Positions 50,111-59,834 of a stretch of DNA of 64,000 nucleotides are shown here, piece by piece. The stretch's first letter is position 1. The number at the start of each line of letters is the position of its first letter. The translations under genes and the position numbers were made by a program. The stretch spans positions 23,998 to 87,997 of the forward strand of contig JAJXUK010000004.1 of NCBI GenBank assembly GCA_021782915.1, in the 5' to 3' direction. The notes beneath the pieces were generated by a model. The model was not told the origin of the DNA. It worked only from the letters and a program-made list of their open reading frames with translations, and searched no databases. Source of the DNA: Actinomycetes bacterium. Its GTDB lineage: Bacteria > Actinomycetota > Acidimicrobiia > Acidimicrobiales > RAAP-2.

Positions 50111-50961
50111 GCCAGACGCGCGTCCCAGGTCAGTCCGCGGCGCTCCAGCTGCGCACTGACCATGCTCGGCCGATCGCTCACCACCCCGTCCACGCCCAGG
50201 CTCAGCGCCCGGGCCACCTCGTGCTCCTCGTTGAGGGTCCACACGTGCACCCCGAGGCCGCACTCGTGGGCGCGGCGCACGAAGCGCTCGTCGACGAGCT
50301 CGATGCCCTCGTAGGCCATCGGCACCTGCAACAGCTGCGCCGGCGGGACCCGCGGCGCCCCACCCTCGAGGAGTGAGAAGTAGAACGCCGCGACCTCGTC
50401 GGTGGCCGCTGAGGTGGCCACGCCGGGCGCTCGGTGCCGGAAGCGCGCCAGTGCGCGATCGTGGAAGGAGGCCACCACCACGGTGTCCTCGCGCGCGAAG
50501 CGGGCGATCTCCTCGGCCAGCAGGTCCTCGTAGCCCTCGACGTCGGGGTCGGTCTGCTTGATGTCCAGATTGATCAGCACCCCCGGGAACGCCGTGAAGA
50601 CCTCGGCCAGCGTGGCCACGCCCAGTCGACGGTCCTCGGGCGCACGCCCGCGCAGCGCGTACTCGACCTCGTCGCGCCCCGGCGCCACGTCGTAGCCCTC
50701 GACGAAGTAGAAGGCGTTGTCCAGCTCGCGCAGATCGGCCAGGCTCAGCTCCGCGATGCTGCCGCGTGCGTTGGTCGTGCGATCCACAGTCTCGTCGTGA
50801 CAGACCACGAGCTGACGATCCCGCGTGGCGTGCACGTCGAGCTCGAGAGCGGTGGCTCCGCGCGCCAGGGCCTGAGCCATGGCGTAGAGAGTCGACGACG
50901 GAGCCTCGTAGGAGCCGCCCTGGTGGGCGAAGTTGATGACGCGCCGCTGGGTCCAGCTCAC
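50107..50961 (-). CDS. glycerophosphodiester phosphodiesterase family protein
   Basis: FAHQGGSYEAPSSTLYAMAQALARGATALELDVHATRDRQLVVCHDETVDRTT. Confidence 0.95.
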   Translation of the reverse strand: MSWTQRRVINFAHQGGSYEAPSSTLYAMAQALARGATALELDVHATRDRQLVVCHDETVDRTTNARGSIAELSLADLRELDNAFYFVEGYDVAPGRDEVEYALRGRAPEDRRLGVATLAEVFTAFPGVLINLDIKQTDPDVEGYEDLLAEEIARFAREDTVVVASFHDRALARFRHRAPGVATSAATDEVAAFYFSLLEGGAPRVPPAQLLQVPMAYEGIELVDERFVRRAHECGLGVHVWTLNEEHEVARALSLGVDGVVSDRPSMVSAQLERRGLTWDARLA

Positions 50962-51281
50962 GCGTCGCCGACGCCGATCGCCAGCTTCCTCGCGACGCGC
51001 GCCTCCATGTAGAACGCCAGGCCCGGCACGAAGCCGGCCGCCAGCATGAGCAGCAGGTAGCCCGGATGCAGGCGCGCCTTGAGCGCCAGCTGGAAGCACA
51101 TCACCAGGTAGATCGGGTAGAGGACCACCCCGTGGCCGACACCGAGCACCGTCACCAGGACCTTGAGGTGCCTCCAGAGGGCGAGGTCCACCGCGTGCAG
51201 CAGAAGGGTGATGAACAGGATGATCAGCGTCGTGCCCGTCACGAAGGACATGAGCCGATAACGCTGGAACGCGCGCAGCAC
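50958..51281 (-). CDS. DUF3817 family membrane protein
   Basis: FRYRLMSFVTG-type N-terminus (QRYRLMSFVTGTTL), GHGVVLYPIYLV, HPGYLLLMLAAGFVPGLAFYME. Confidence 0.9.
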   Translation of the reverse strand: MLRAFQRYRLMSFVTGTTLIILFITLLLHAVDLALWRHLKVLVTVLGVGHGVVLYPIYLVMCFQLALKARLHPGYLLLMLAAGFVPGLAFYMEARVARKLAIGVGDA

Positions 51282-51667
51282 TAGTGGCCCCAGAGCTTCT
51301 TCTTCGGCTTGGTCGCCACGGCCGCGAGGTGGTCGTTGTAGGCAGCCAGGACCGGGTCCTCACGCTCCGCCAGAGCCGCCTCGGCGCGCTGGCGCGCCTC
51401 GCGCGCCTCGGCGCGCATGCGCTCTTCGTACTCGCGCCGCTCGTTCTCCTGCTCTTCGGTCACGTCCTCCATGTGCAGCATCGCGTACCAGCCGAGCACG
51501 CCAAGAACGCCGAAGACCGGCCACTCGATCGAGTACATGAAGCTCAGGGTGTTGCCCGAGACGGCGCGACCGACCTGCCACCACGCGGCCGCCGCGCACA
51601 GCGCGAGCCAACAGGCCAGCGACACGTGCAGCAAGAGGGCTCGAGGACTCAACCACTTTGACTGCAC
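51281..51667 (-). CDS. uncharacterised two-TM protein with Glu/Arg-rich cytoplasmic tail
   Basis: Two TM segments followed by EEQENERREYEERMRAEAREARQRAEAALAERED; overlaps the DUF3817 start. Confidence 0.75.
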   Translation of the reverse strand: MQSKWLSPRALLLHVSLACWLALCAAAAWWQVGRAVSGNTLSFMYSIEWPVFGVLGVLGWYAMLHMEDVTEEQENERREYEERMRAEAREARQRAEAALAEREDPVLAAYNDHLAAVATKPKKKLWGH

Positions 51668-51756
51668 GGCGACATCCTAGTGAGCGGACTTCGAATTCCG
51701 GGCCCGTCTCACGCGCTCGCGAGAGCCCTATTCCCCACCAGTGCAATAGCGATTCA

Positions 51757-51773
51757 CGCCGCACAACACGGCG
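51757..51773 (-). terminator. short GC hairpin 3' of the PfkB kinase
   Basis: CGCCG-TGTTGTG-CGGCG on the minus strand about 13 nt past the kinase stop; no U-tract. Confidence 0.3.
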
Positions 51774-51785
51774 CGCATGCTCGCC

Positions 51786-52823
51786 TCAGATGAGGCCCGC
51801 CTCGATGGCCATCTCTTCCAGGTCGACCTCCGGACGCGCGCCCAGATGCTTGATGATCTCGCCCGCACAGAGCGAGCCGAGCTCGGCCGCCTCGACCGGG
51901 TCCGCCCCGAGAGCGAGTCCGTAGAGGAACCCCGCCGCGAACATGTCGCCGGCGCCATTCTGATCGACCACCGTCTCGACCTCACGCGCGGGAACCGAGA
52001 CCACCTCGTCGGGCAGCACCACGTCGGCGCCGCGCGGGCCCCGCGTCACCGCCGCCAGCAGACCCAGCTCGGTGATGGCGTCAAAGGCCGCGCCCAGGCT
52101 GCGCACCTGGAACAGCGAGGTGATCTCGTCCTCGTTGCCCAGCAGTACGTCGACGTCGCTCGTCACCAGCTCGAGGAAGTCCCGCCGGTGCCGGTCCACG
52201 CAGAACATGTCCGACAGGGACAGGGCCACCATCGAGTCGTGCTCGTGGGCCAGCGTCGTGACCTTGCGCACGGCCTCCTTGGCGGGCGCCAGGTCGAACA
52301 GATAGCCCTCGACGTACGTGATCTCCGAACGCCGGATCAGCCGATCGGTGATGTCCGCGGACTGCAGCTGGTTGGACGCGCCGAGGTAGGTGGCCATCGT
52401 CCGCTGAGCGTCGTCGGTGATGAAGACGTGACAGCGACCCGTCAAGCCTTCGTGGTCGCCCGCGATGGCCAGGTCGAGCTCCACCCCCATGGAGCGCAGG
52501 TCGTGGGTGAAACGCTCACCGAACTCGTCGTTGGCCACCTTGCCGATGTAGCCGCACGTCCCGCCGAGCGCGGCCACCCCCGCAATCGAGTTGGCCACGG
52601 AGCCGCCCGACATCTGCACGGTCGGGCCCATCGCGTTGTAGAACGTCTCAAGCTGGTGGTGCTCAATCAGAGTCATGGAGGCCTTGACGAGCCCCAGGGA
52701 CTCGTACACGCCCTCGCTGTCGCGAGAGATCACGTCGAGCATCGCGTTGCCGATGCCGGTCACCGCGAGGCGCCCCGGGGCGGGCTTGCGGCGCAGCGAG
52801 ACCGGCGCGGTCGATTCAGTCAC
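51786..52823 (-). CDS. PfkB family carbohydrate/adenosine kinase
   Basis: MSGGSVANSIAGVAALGG, VDQNGAGDMFAAGFLYGLALG. Confidence 0.93.
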   Translation of the reverse strand: MTESTAPVSLRRKPAPGRLAVTGIGNAMLDVISRDSEGVYESLGLVKASMTLIEHHQLETFYNAMGPTVQMSGGSVANSIAGVAALGGTCGYIGKVANDEFGERFTHDLRSMGVELDLAIAGDHEGLTGRCHVFITDDAQRTMATYLGASNQLQSADITDRLIRRSEITYVEGYLFDLAPAKEAVRKVTTLAHEHDSMVALSLSDMFCVDRHRRDFLELVTSDVDVLLGNEDEITSLFQVRSLGAAFDAITELGLLAAVTRGPRGADVVLPDEVVSVPAREVETVVDQNGAGDMFAAGFLYGLALGADPVEAAELGSLCAGEIIKHLGARPEVDLEEMAIEAGLI

Positions 52824-52862
52824 TCCGTGAGCGTAGAGGATCGGGCGTTAGGGTTGGGACCT

Positions 52863-55367
52863 ATGAGTCAGCCAACCAATCCCTATCGACTCGCCCGCAC
52901 GGTGCTGCCCCGGGCCTACCGGATCTTCCTGACGCCGGACATCGAGGCGGCGAGCTTCTCCGGACGCGTCGAGATCGACGTGGACGTCCTCGAACCCGTG
53001 CGAGCGATCACGCTGCACGCGAAGAATCTCGATCTCGGCGAGGCGAGCCTCACCCGAGAGGGCGCGTCGCTGCGCTCCACGGCGCCGCGGCACGAGTCGA
53101 CCTACGAAACGGCCACCTTCGAGTTCTCCGAGGACGTGCCCGTCGGGTCCGCGACCCTACAGATCGCCTACACCGGCGTGCTCAGCGACCAGTTGTCGGG
53201 CTTCTACCGCTCGACCTTCACCGACGCGCAGGGCACGAGCCACACCATCGCGACCACCCAGTTCGAGCACTCCGACGCGCGCCAGGCGTTCCCCTGCTTC
53301 GACGAGCCGTCCTTCAAGGCGACCTTCCAGGTCACGCTCACCGTGCCCCACCAGCACGCGGTGTACTCGAACACGCGCGAGCAGTCCACCGTGGACGAGG
53401 GCAACGGTCAGAAGACCGTCACCTTCGCCCCCACGATGAAGATGTCCAGCTACCTGGTCGCCTTCGTCATCGGGCCCTTCGAGCAGACCGAGGCCGTCGA
53501 CGTGCTCGGCACGCCGCTGCGCGTCATCTACCCGATCGGCAAGGGCCACCTGGTCGAGCTGGCCCTGGAGTCCGGTCGCTTCGCCCTGGAGTTCTTCTCC
53601 ACCTACTTCGACATCCCCTACCCCGGGGACAAGCTCGACATGATCGCCATCCCCGACTTCGCCTTCGGGGCCATGGAGAACCTGGGCTGCATCACCTACC
53701 GCGAGTCCGCACTGCTGGTGGACGCCCGGTCGGCCTCGCACGTCGAGCGTCAGCGCGTCGCCGAGGTGGTGGCCCACGAGATCGCCCACATGTGGTTCGG
53801 CGACCTCGTGACCATGGAGTGGTGGGAGGGAATCTGGCTCAACGAGGCCTTCGCCACCTTCATGGAGGTGCTGTGCATCAACGCCTTCCGTCCGCAGTGG
53901 GGCATGTGGGTCGACTTCGGGATCCAGCGCGACCTCGCCCTGCAGATCGATGGGCTGCACACGACGCGCCCGATCGAGTACGAGGTGATCTCCCCGGACG
54001 ACACGCGCGGCATGTTCGATCTGCTGACCTACGAGAAGGGCGGTTCGGTGCTGCGCATGCTCGAGCAGTACCTCGGCGAGGCAGTGTTCCGAGACGGGAT
54101 TCGTCACTACCTGCGAACCCACAGCTACGCCAACACCGTGACCACCGACCTGTGGGACGCCCTCGAGAGCGTGTCGGGCCAGCCGGTGCGGGCCATGATG
54201 AACACCTGGATCCTCCAGGGTGGGCACCCGCTGGTGAGCCTGGCCGGTGACGCGCTCTCCCAGGAGCCCTTCGCCTACGGCGAGTCCACGGGCGAGAGCG
54301 CCATCGGCCAGCACTGGATCGTGCCGGTGCTGACTCGCTCACTCGGCTCGGCGAGCACCAACCGGCACCTGTTGGGCGACGAGTCCTTGCGAGTCACCGA
54401 CCCGGCCCCGGTCGTGGTCAACGCCGGTGGCTCGGGCGTGTTTCGCACTCGCTACGACAGCGCCGAGCTGGTCGAGCTGACCGGACACCTGGGCGAGCTG
54501 GACGAGCTCGAGCGCGCCACCCTGGTCGCGGACACGTGGGCCCTGCTGTTCTCGGGCCGCGCGACGTGGGCCGACTTCCTGGCCGTGGCCCGGGGCATGG
54601 GCGAGCAGAACGAGCCCGCCCCGTGGACCAGCATCACGACGGGCCTGGACATGGTTGACCGAGCACTGGACGACCAACAGCGCCCCCAGCTGGTGAACAT
54701 CGTGCGCGAACTGCTGGGTCCCCAGATGGCCCGCCTTGGCTGGGAGCCCTCCGAGACCGAAGACGAGCGCACGGGCCAGCTGCGCGGGATCATCCTGGGC
54801 GCGTTGGGCACGCTGGGCGCCGACGAGGCCGTGCGGGCCGAGGCCCGCCGGCGCTTCGAGGCCGGTCCCCTGGACGGGGACCTGGCACGAGCGATCCTGC
54901 GCGTCGTGGCCCACGAGGGTCGCTCGGGCGACTACGCCTTCTTCCTGGAGCGCCGACGCCACGCCGCCACGCCCCAGGAGGAGCAGCGCTACCTCTGGGG
55001 ACTCGCGGACTTCCCGGTGACCGAGCTGGCCCTGGACGCCGCGGCCAAGTGCTTCTCCGAGTTCCGCTTGCAAGACGCTTCGATCGAGCTGGGCCTGCTG
55101 TCTCGCAATCGGGTCACGGGCCCCGACGTGTGGCGCTACTTCGTCTCGCGCTGGGACGACGTGATGAACCTGCCGCCCAACTACCGCAGCCGCGTGGCCA
55201 GCGGCGTGCCGACGTACATTGGCGACGACACCTTCGCCGCCGAGGTGATCGCGTTCCACGCCTCGCACTCCGTGGGCGGCGAGCAGCGTCAGGTCGAGCA
55301 GCTCGTCGAGCGCCTGCGCGTGGGCCTGGCCTTCCGCGAGCGCCTGCGCCAGCACTTCGGGGGCTGA
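52863..55367 (+). CDS. pepN: aminopeptidase N (M1 family)
   Basis: GAMENLGCITYRE, VAHEIAHMWFGDLVTMEWWEGIWLNEAFA. Confidence 0.97.
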   Translation: MSQPTNPYRLARTVLPRAYRIFLTPDIEAASFSGRVEIDVDVLEPVRAITLHAKNLDLGEASLTREGASLRSTAPRHESTYETATFEFSEDVPVGSATLQIAYTGVLSDQLSGFYRSTFTDAQGTSHTIATTQFEHSDARQAFPCFDEPSFKATFQVTLTVPHQHAVYSNTREQSTVDEGNGQKTVTFAPTMKMSSYLVAFVIGPFEQTEAVDVLGTPLRVIYPIGKGHLVELALESGRFALEFFSTYFDIPYPGDKLDMIAIPDFAFGAMENLGCITYRESALLVDARSASHVERQRVAEVVAHEIAHMWFGDLVTMEWWEGIWLNEAFATFMEVLCINAFRPQWGMWVDFGIQRDLALQIDGLHTTRPIEYEVISPDDTRGMFDLLTYEKGGSVLRMLEQYLGEAVFRDGIRHYLRTHSYANTVTTDLWDALESVSGQPVRAMMNTWILQGGHPLVSLAGDALSQEPFAYGESTGESAIGQHWIVPVLTRSLGSASTNRHLLGDESLRVTDPAPVVVNAGGSGVFRTRYDSAELVELTGHLGELDELERATLVADTWALLFSGRATWADFLAVARGMGEQNEPAPWTSITTGLDMVDRALDDQQRPQLVNIVRELLGPQMARLGWEPSETEDERTGQLRGIILGALGTLGADEAVRAEARRRFEAGPLDGDLARAILRVVAHEGRSGDYAFFLERRRHAATPQEEQRYLWGLADFPVTELALDAAAKCFSEFRLQDASIELGLLSRNRVTGPDVWRYFVSRWDDVMNLPPNYRSRVASGVPTYIGDDTFAAEVIAFHASHSVGGEQRQVEQLVERLRVGLAFRERLRQHFGG

Positions 55368-55368
55368 C

Positions 55369-55962
55369 GTGAACGTCGGGACGTTCCTGGGCATCGCCGC
55401 CCTGATGTTCATTCTGGAGCTCCCGGACAAGACCATGATCGCCACGATCGTGATGTCCACGCGCGCGCGTCCGTCCTCGATCGTGCTGGGCGCCTCGAGC
55501 GCCTTCGTCGTCCAGATGGGACTCGCCGTCGTGGCGGGGGGCCTGCTGACCCTCTTGCCGACGCGGCCCAAGGAGTTCGTCGTGGCCGCGCTCTTTCTCG
55601 CCGGGGCGGCGTACCTGCTCTTCGTGCCCGAGAAGGCCGTCGAAGAAGAGGGCGAGCGCGAAGGGCGCGAGGAGCGCTCGGGTACGCGCTGGCGCGAGGT
55701 CTCCACGGCCTTCTCCGTCATCTTCATCGGCGAGTTCGGCGACCTCACTCAGATCCAGGCGGCCAACCTGGCCGCCAAGACCCACCAGCCCCTCGAGGTC
55801 TTCGTGGCCTCCTCGGTGGCCATGATCGGCGTGTCGTTCCTGGGCGCCTACGGCGGGCGACTCCTGCAGCGCGTCGTGCCACTCGGCAAGATTCGCCTGG
55901 GTGGTGGCGTGATCTTCGCGGGCCTCGGGCTCTACACGCTCGTCCAGGCGTTCGTCGCGTGA
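55369..55962 (+). CDS. TMEM165/GDT1 (UPF0016) family membrane protein
   Basis: ELPDKTMIATIVMST and IGEFGDLTQIQAANLAA paired motifs. Confidence 0.93.
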   Translation: MNVGTFLGIAALMFILELPDKTMIATIVMSTRARPSSIVLGASSAFVVQMGLAVVAGGLLTLLPTRPKEFVVAALFLAGAAYLLFVPEKAVEEEGEREGREERSGTRWREVSTAFSVIFIGEFGDLTQIQAANLAAKTHQPLEVFVASSVAMIGVSFLGAYGGRLLQRVVPLGKIRLGGGVIFAGLGLYTLVQAFVA

Positions 55963-56588
55963 GCCGACTCGACGAGCTCTTCGCCCTGGCCCGTTCGACC
56001 AAGGGCTTCATGCCCGAGCTCGAGGGCCTGGCCCTCTACGAGGCGGCCCGACAGGCCGGTGAGCGTGGAGCCGGCACCTGGCTCGAGATCGGTGCGTGGT
56101 GCGGCAAGTCGACCCTCTACCTCGGCGCGGCGGCCGAGGCCAGCGAGAGCCTGCTCTACTCGCTCGATCACCACCACGGTTCCGAGGAGAACCAGCGCGG
56201 CTGGGAGTACTTCGACGAGGACCTGGTGGACCCGTATGACGGACGGCTCAACACCCTGCCCCACTGGCAGCGCACCATCGCCAGCGCGCGCCTCGAGCTC
56301 ACGGTGGTGGGACTGATCGGACACTCCGCAGCCATCGCGGCCCACTTCGAGCAGGCGCTGGACCTGCTCTTCATCGACGGGGGCCACGCCGAGGCGGTCG
56401 CGTGGGCGGACTATCACAACTGGGGCCCGAAGCTGGTCGCCGGCGGCGTGCTGGCCATCCACGACGTCTTCGCGGACCCCGCCGAGGGTGGCCGGCCGCC
56501 CTACGAGATCTATCGGCGCGCGCTGGACTCGGGTGACTTCCTCGAGACCGGCGCCACGGGCTCACTGCGCGTGCTCAGGCGGCGCTAG
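55959..56588 (+). CDS. class I SAM-dependent methyltransferase (Methyltransf_24-like)
   Basis: GTWLEIGAWCGKSTLYLGAAAEA, DLLFIDGGHAEAVAWADYHNW. Confidence 0.88.
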   Translation: MSRLDELFALARSTKGFMPELEGLALYEAARQAGERGAGTWLEIGAWCGKSTLYLGAAAEASESLLYSLDHHHGSEENQRGWEYFDEDLVDPYDGRLNTLPHWQRTIASARLELTVVGLIGHSAAIAAHFEQALDLLFIDGGHAEAVAWADYHNWGPKLVAGGVLAIHDVFADPAEGGRPPYEIYRRALDSGDFLETGATGSLRVLRRR

Positions 56589-57652
56589 AGGGTCCGCGTG
56601 CAGCCGGGCTCGGGGATCTCGAGCACGCCGTCTAAGAAGCCGTGACGAAAGAGACCCGCCGCGGGACTGGCCGAGGTGAGCGCGTCAGCGGCCAGAATGA
56701 CGGCGGCCACGGTGTAGGAGGTGACCTCCCCATCGGGAAAGGTCGCGCGCTGGGGGTAGGCCAGGCCCGTCCAGTACGCGCCGTCGTCGCGACGGTGTCG
56801 CCGCGTCAGCGCGAACAGGTCCAGAGCCGCGCTCGTGCGTCCCACGGCGTCCAGGGCCAACACGCACTCGGCGGTCTCGGCCGCGGTCACCCAGTCGCTG
56901 GTGGACACGCAGCGCACCCCCACGCCCTCCATGACGTGGCGCTCCCAGCCGTCGTCCAGGCGCGCGTCGGCCGCCTCGCCCACGAGGGCACCGGAGATGA
57001 CCGGGTAGTACCAGTCCATGGCGAACTCGTTCTTGGGCGCGAACGCGCCGGGATGACGAGCCACGGCGTGACCCAGGCGCCCGGCGCCGAGGCGCCAGTC
57101 GGGCACGTCGTGTCCCAGGTGCTCGGCGAGGGCGATCGCACAGCGCAGCGAGTGGTAGATCGACGAGGAGCCGGTGAGCAGGGCGTAGTGCTCGGCACGG
57201 CCCGCGCTGTCGAGCGACCAGCGCACCGTGCCGTCATCCTTCTGCCATCCCAGCACGAAGCCCACGGCGCGACGCACCGCGTCGAAGTGCTCGGCCACGA
57301 AGTCCACGTCTCGGCTCACCAGCAGGTAGTGATAGAGCCCAGTCGCCAGGTACGCGCTCACGTTCGTGTCCAGGCGTGCGTCGGCCACGGCGTCGCCACG
57401 GTAGTAGTTGAACCAGGCGCCGTTGGCCAGCTGGGTGTCGGCCAGCCAGCGGTACGCCGCGCGCGCCGCGTCCAGGTGACCGGTCACGCTCAGGGCCATG
57501 GCGACCTCGACGTGGTTCCACGGATCGCAGTGGCCGCCCTCGTACCACGGGATCTGACCCGAGGGGTGCTGCAGCGCGGCCAGCCAGTCGGCGCTCTGGG
57601 CGATCTCGTACGTGCTCAGCACCTCGGGCACGTCGTGCAGCAGGATCGTCAC
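56585..57652 (-). CDS. alpha/alpha-toroid (prenyltransferase/terpene-cyclase-fold-like) protein
   Basis: Repeated ADWLAALQHPSGQIPWYEGGHCDPWNHVEVAMAL, YRWLADTQLANGAWFNYY, FVLGWQKDDGTVRWSLD. Confidence 0.65.
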   Translation of the reverse strand: MTILLHDVPEVLSTYEIAQSADWLAALQHPSGQIPWYEGGHCDPWNHVEVAMALSVTGHLDAARAAYRWLADTQLANGAWFNYYRGDAVADARLDTNVSAYLATGLYHYLLVSRDVDFVAEHFDAVRRAVGFVLGWQKDDGTVRWSLDSAGRAEHYALLTGSSSIYHSLRCAIALAEHLGHDVPDWRLGAGRLGHAVARHPGAFAPKNEFAMDWYYPVISGALVGEAADARLDDGWERHVMEGVGVRCVSTSDWVTAAETAECVLALDAVGRTSAALDLFALTRRHRRDDGAYWTGLAYPQRATFPDGEVTSYTVAAVILAADALTSASPAAGLFRHGFLDGVLEIPEPGCTRTL

Positions 57653-58374
57653 GCGGGGGCCTTGCGCACGTAGACGACCAGGGACTTGCCCATGACGGGC
57701 GAGAGGACGCGCTCCAAGTAGCGCGTCAGCCACGGCCGCTTCGCGATGTCCCAGACCAAGAAGCGATGGTAGAGGCGCACCAGACGGTGCTCCTCGTTCG
57801 TCGTGCCGACGAAGCACTTGAGCCACCAGTACGGGCTGTGCAGGGCGTGCGCGTAGTGGTGCGAGGTGACGATGAGCCCCGCGCGCACCAGGCGCTGCTC
57901 GAGGATCCGGCGTCGGTAGATGCGCACGTGGCCCCCCGGCACGCTGTGGTACTCATCCGACAGGGCCCAGTTGATCAGCTCGGGCCCGAAGCGCGGCACG
58001 GTGAGGGCCATGGTGCCCCCGGGGGCGAGCACGCGGGCCAGCTCGGACATCGCCGCCTCGTCGGCGGGCACGTGCTCGAGGACCTCCGAGCAGATCACGC
58101 GATCGAAGGTCCCCTCGGCGAAGGGCAGCGCCAGGGCGTCTGCCTGCACGACCGCGACCGAGGGCGCCGACAAGCCGACGCCCAGCTCGCCCGCCTCGGC
58201 CATGGCCACGAAGGTGCCGAGCACTCCGTCGACCTCGCCCTCGGCCTGATCCAGCGCGACGACGTGGGCCCCGCGCCGAGCCGCCTCGAAGGCGTGCCGG
58301 CCGAACCCGCAGCCCAGGTCCAGGGCGCGATCGCCCCGTCGCAGGCCGAGCGTGTCGTAGTTGCACGTCAGCAT
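57649..58374 (-). CDS. class I SAM-dependent methyltransferase
   Basis: GDRALDLGCGFGRHAFEAARRGAHVVALD, ICSEVLEHVPADEAAMSELARVLAPGGTMALTVP. Confidence 0.93.
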   Translation of the reverse strand: MLTCNYDTLGLRRGDRALDLGCGFGRHAFEAARRGAHVVALDQAEGEVDGVLGTFVAMAEAGELGVGLSAPSVAVVQADALALPFAEGTFDRVICSEVLEHVPADEAAMSELARVLAPGGTMALTVPRFGPELINWALSDEYHSVPGGHVRIYRRRILEQRLVRAGLIVTSHHYAHALHSPYWWLKCFVGTTNEEHRLVRLYHRFLVWDIAKRPWLTRYLERVLSPVMGKSLVVYVRKAPA

Positions 58375-59744
58375 CAGTCAAAGACCATTGCCGCGGGCAG
58401 CGCCGAGCCGGAGAGGATGGCGTCGTAGCAGGCGGCCGTTCCCCGGGCGGTGACCTGCCAGGTGAAGCGCTGCATGACCCGCTCACGTCCGCGCTGGCCG
58501 AGCTCGCGGCGCAGATCCTCGTCATCGAGCAGGCGTCCGATCGCCTCGACCAGGGCCTCGGGGTCATTGGGCGGCACCAGCAGTCCGGTCTCGCCCGAGA
58601 CGCCCACCACCTCCGGCAGTGCCCCGCCGGTGGTGGCCACCACCGGCACCGCGCACGCCATCGCCTCGATCGCCGGGAGCGAGAAGCCCTCGTAGAGGCT
58701 CGGCACGACCGCCACCTGGGCCTCGCCGTAGAGCCGCGCCAGCTCCTCGTCGCTCACCCCCGAGATGGTGGTGACGATGTCCTCGAGGCCCAGGCGCTCC
58801 AGGCTCCGCGCCACGCGCCCGCCGGGGCGCGGACGCCCGATCACGATCAGGTCGATGTCGCGCTCGACGCGCAGCTTGGCCACGGCCTCCAGCAGCGGCA
58901 CGAGTCCCTTCATGGGCACGTCACTCGACGAGGTCACCATCAGGCGCCCCGGGCGCGCGACCACGTCACGATACGGCCTGAACACCTCGTGGTCCACGCC
59001 GACCGGCACCACCGTGAGCCGCTCGAGGGGCACGCCCATCTGGGCGTGAATGTCGGCCTTGGAGTTGTGCGAGACCGTGAGCACCGCCGGCAGGCTCTTG
59101 AGCACCCGGACCTGCATGCGCAGGAAGCCAAACCAGCGTCGTGTCGTCAGGCGCTTGACGAGGCCCGTGGTGTGCTCCAGGGCGATCGTGCGATCCACGG
59201 TGATCGGATGGTGCAGGGTCTCGAGCAGGGCCCAGCCGTCGCGCACCAGGCCCGCGATGCCCGGACCCATGCACTGGTTGTCGTGCACGATGTCGAACTC
59301 GCCACGGCGCGCGCGCAGGATCTTGCGCACCCGACGGCTGAAGGCGTAGGGCTCCCCGAAGCCCGCGCTGAGCATGATGGCGAACTCGGCGACGTCCTCG
59401 ACGCTCGTGAACTCGGAGGGCGCCGGGATGCGGAAGGGATCCGGGTCACGGTACAGATCCAGCCCGCGCACCGGCGTGAAGCCCACGCCCTCGTCCAGCT
59501 CGGGCCAGGGCGGACCGGCGAAGACCTCGACGCTGTGCCCGAGGGCCACCAGCTCGCGGCAGAGGTGACGGGTGTACACCCCCTGGCCCCCGCAGCGCGG
59601 ATTGCCCCGATAGACCAGGAAGGCCACGCGGGCCCGACCGGGCTGGGCGGGCCGGGGCGCCACGCGTGCGGGGGTGACGATCGCGCGCGAGCGCGCCCAC
59701 GAGGCCCGCGTCTCGGCGATGGTCTCACGCAGCGAACGTGTCAC
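58374..59744 (-). CDS. glycosyltransferase family 4
   Basis: GNPRCGGQGVYTRHLCRELVALGH, VVPSLYEGFSLPAIEAMACAVPVVATTGGALPEVVG; GTG start at 59744. Confidence 0.93.
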   Translation of the reverse strand: MTRSLRETIAETRASWARSRAIVTPARVAPRPAQPGRARVAFLVYRGNPRCGGQGVYTRHLCRELVALGHSVEVFAGPPWPELDEGVGFTPVRGLDLYRDPDPFRIPAPSEFTSVEDVAEFAIMLSAGFGEPYAFSRRVRKILRARRGEFDIVHDNQCMGPGIAGLVRDGWALLETLHHPITVDRTIALEHTTGLVKRLTTRRWFGFLRMQVRVLKSLPAVLTVSHNSKADIHAQMGVPLERLTVVPVGVDHEVFRPYRDVVARPGRLMVTSSSDVPMKGLVPLLEAVAKLRVERDIDLIVIGRPRPGGRVARSLERLGLEDIVTTISGVSDEELARLYGEAQVAVVPSLYEGFSLPAIEAMACAVPVVATTGGALPEVVGVSGETGLLVPPNDPEALVEAIGRLLDDEDLRRELGQRGRERVMQRFTWQVTARGTAACYDAILSGSALPAAMVFD

Positions 59745-59834
59745 GGGTCCCTCCGGTCGAAGTCCCCCATTCTCGCCCAGGCGACGCGTACGGGACAAAT
59801 GGCTCCCCCGACGCCGGCTCGCTACGCTCGGGAC

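Noticed and set aside
51777-52862. N-terminal extension of the PepN ORF
   Set aside because: It overlaps the PfkB kinase on the other strand and reads as antisense composition; ATG at 52863 gives a normal PepN N-terminus.
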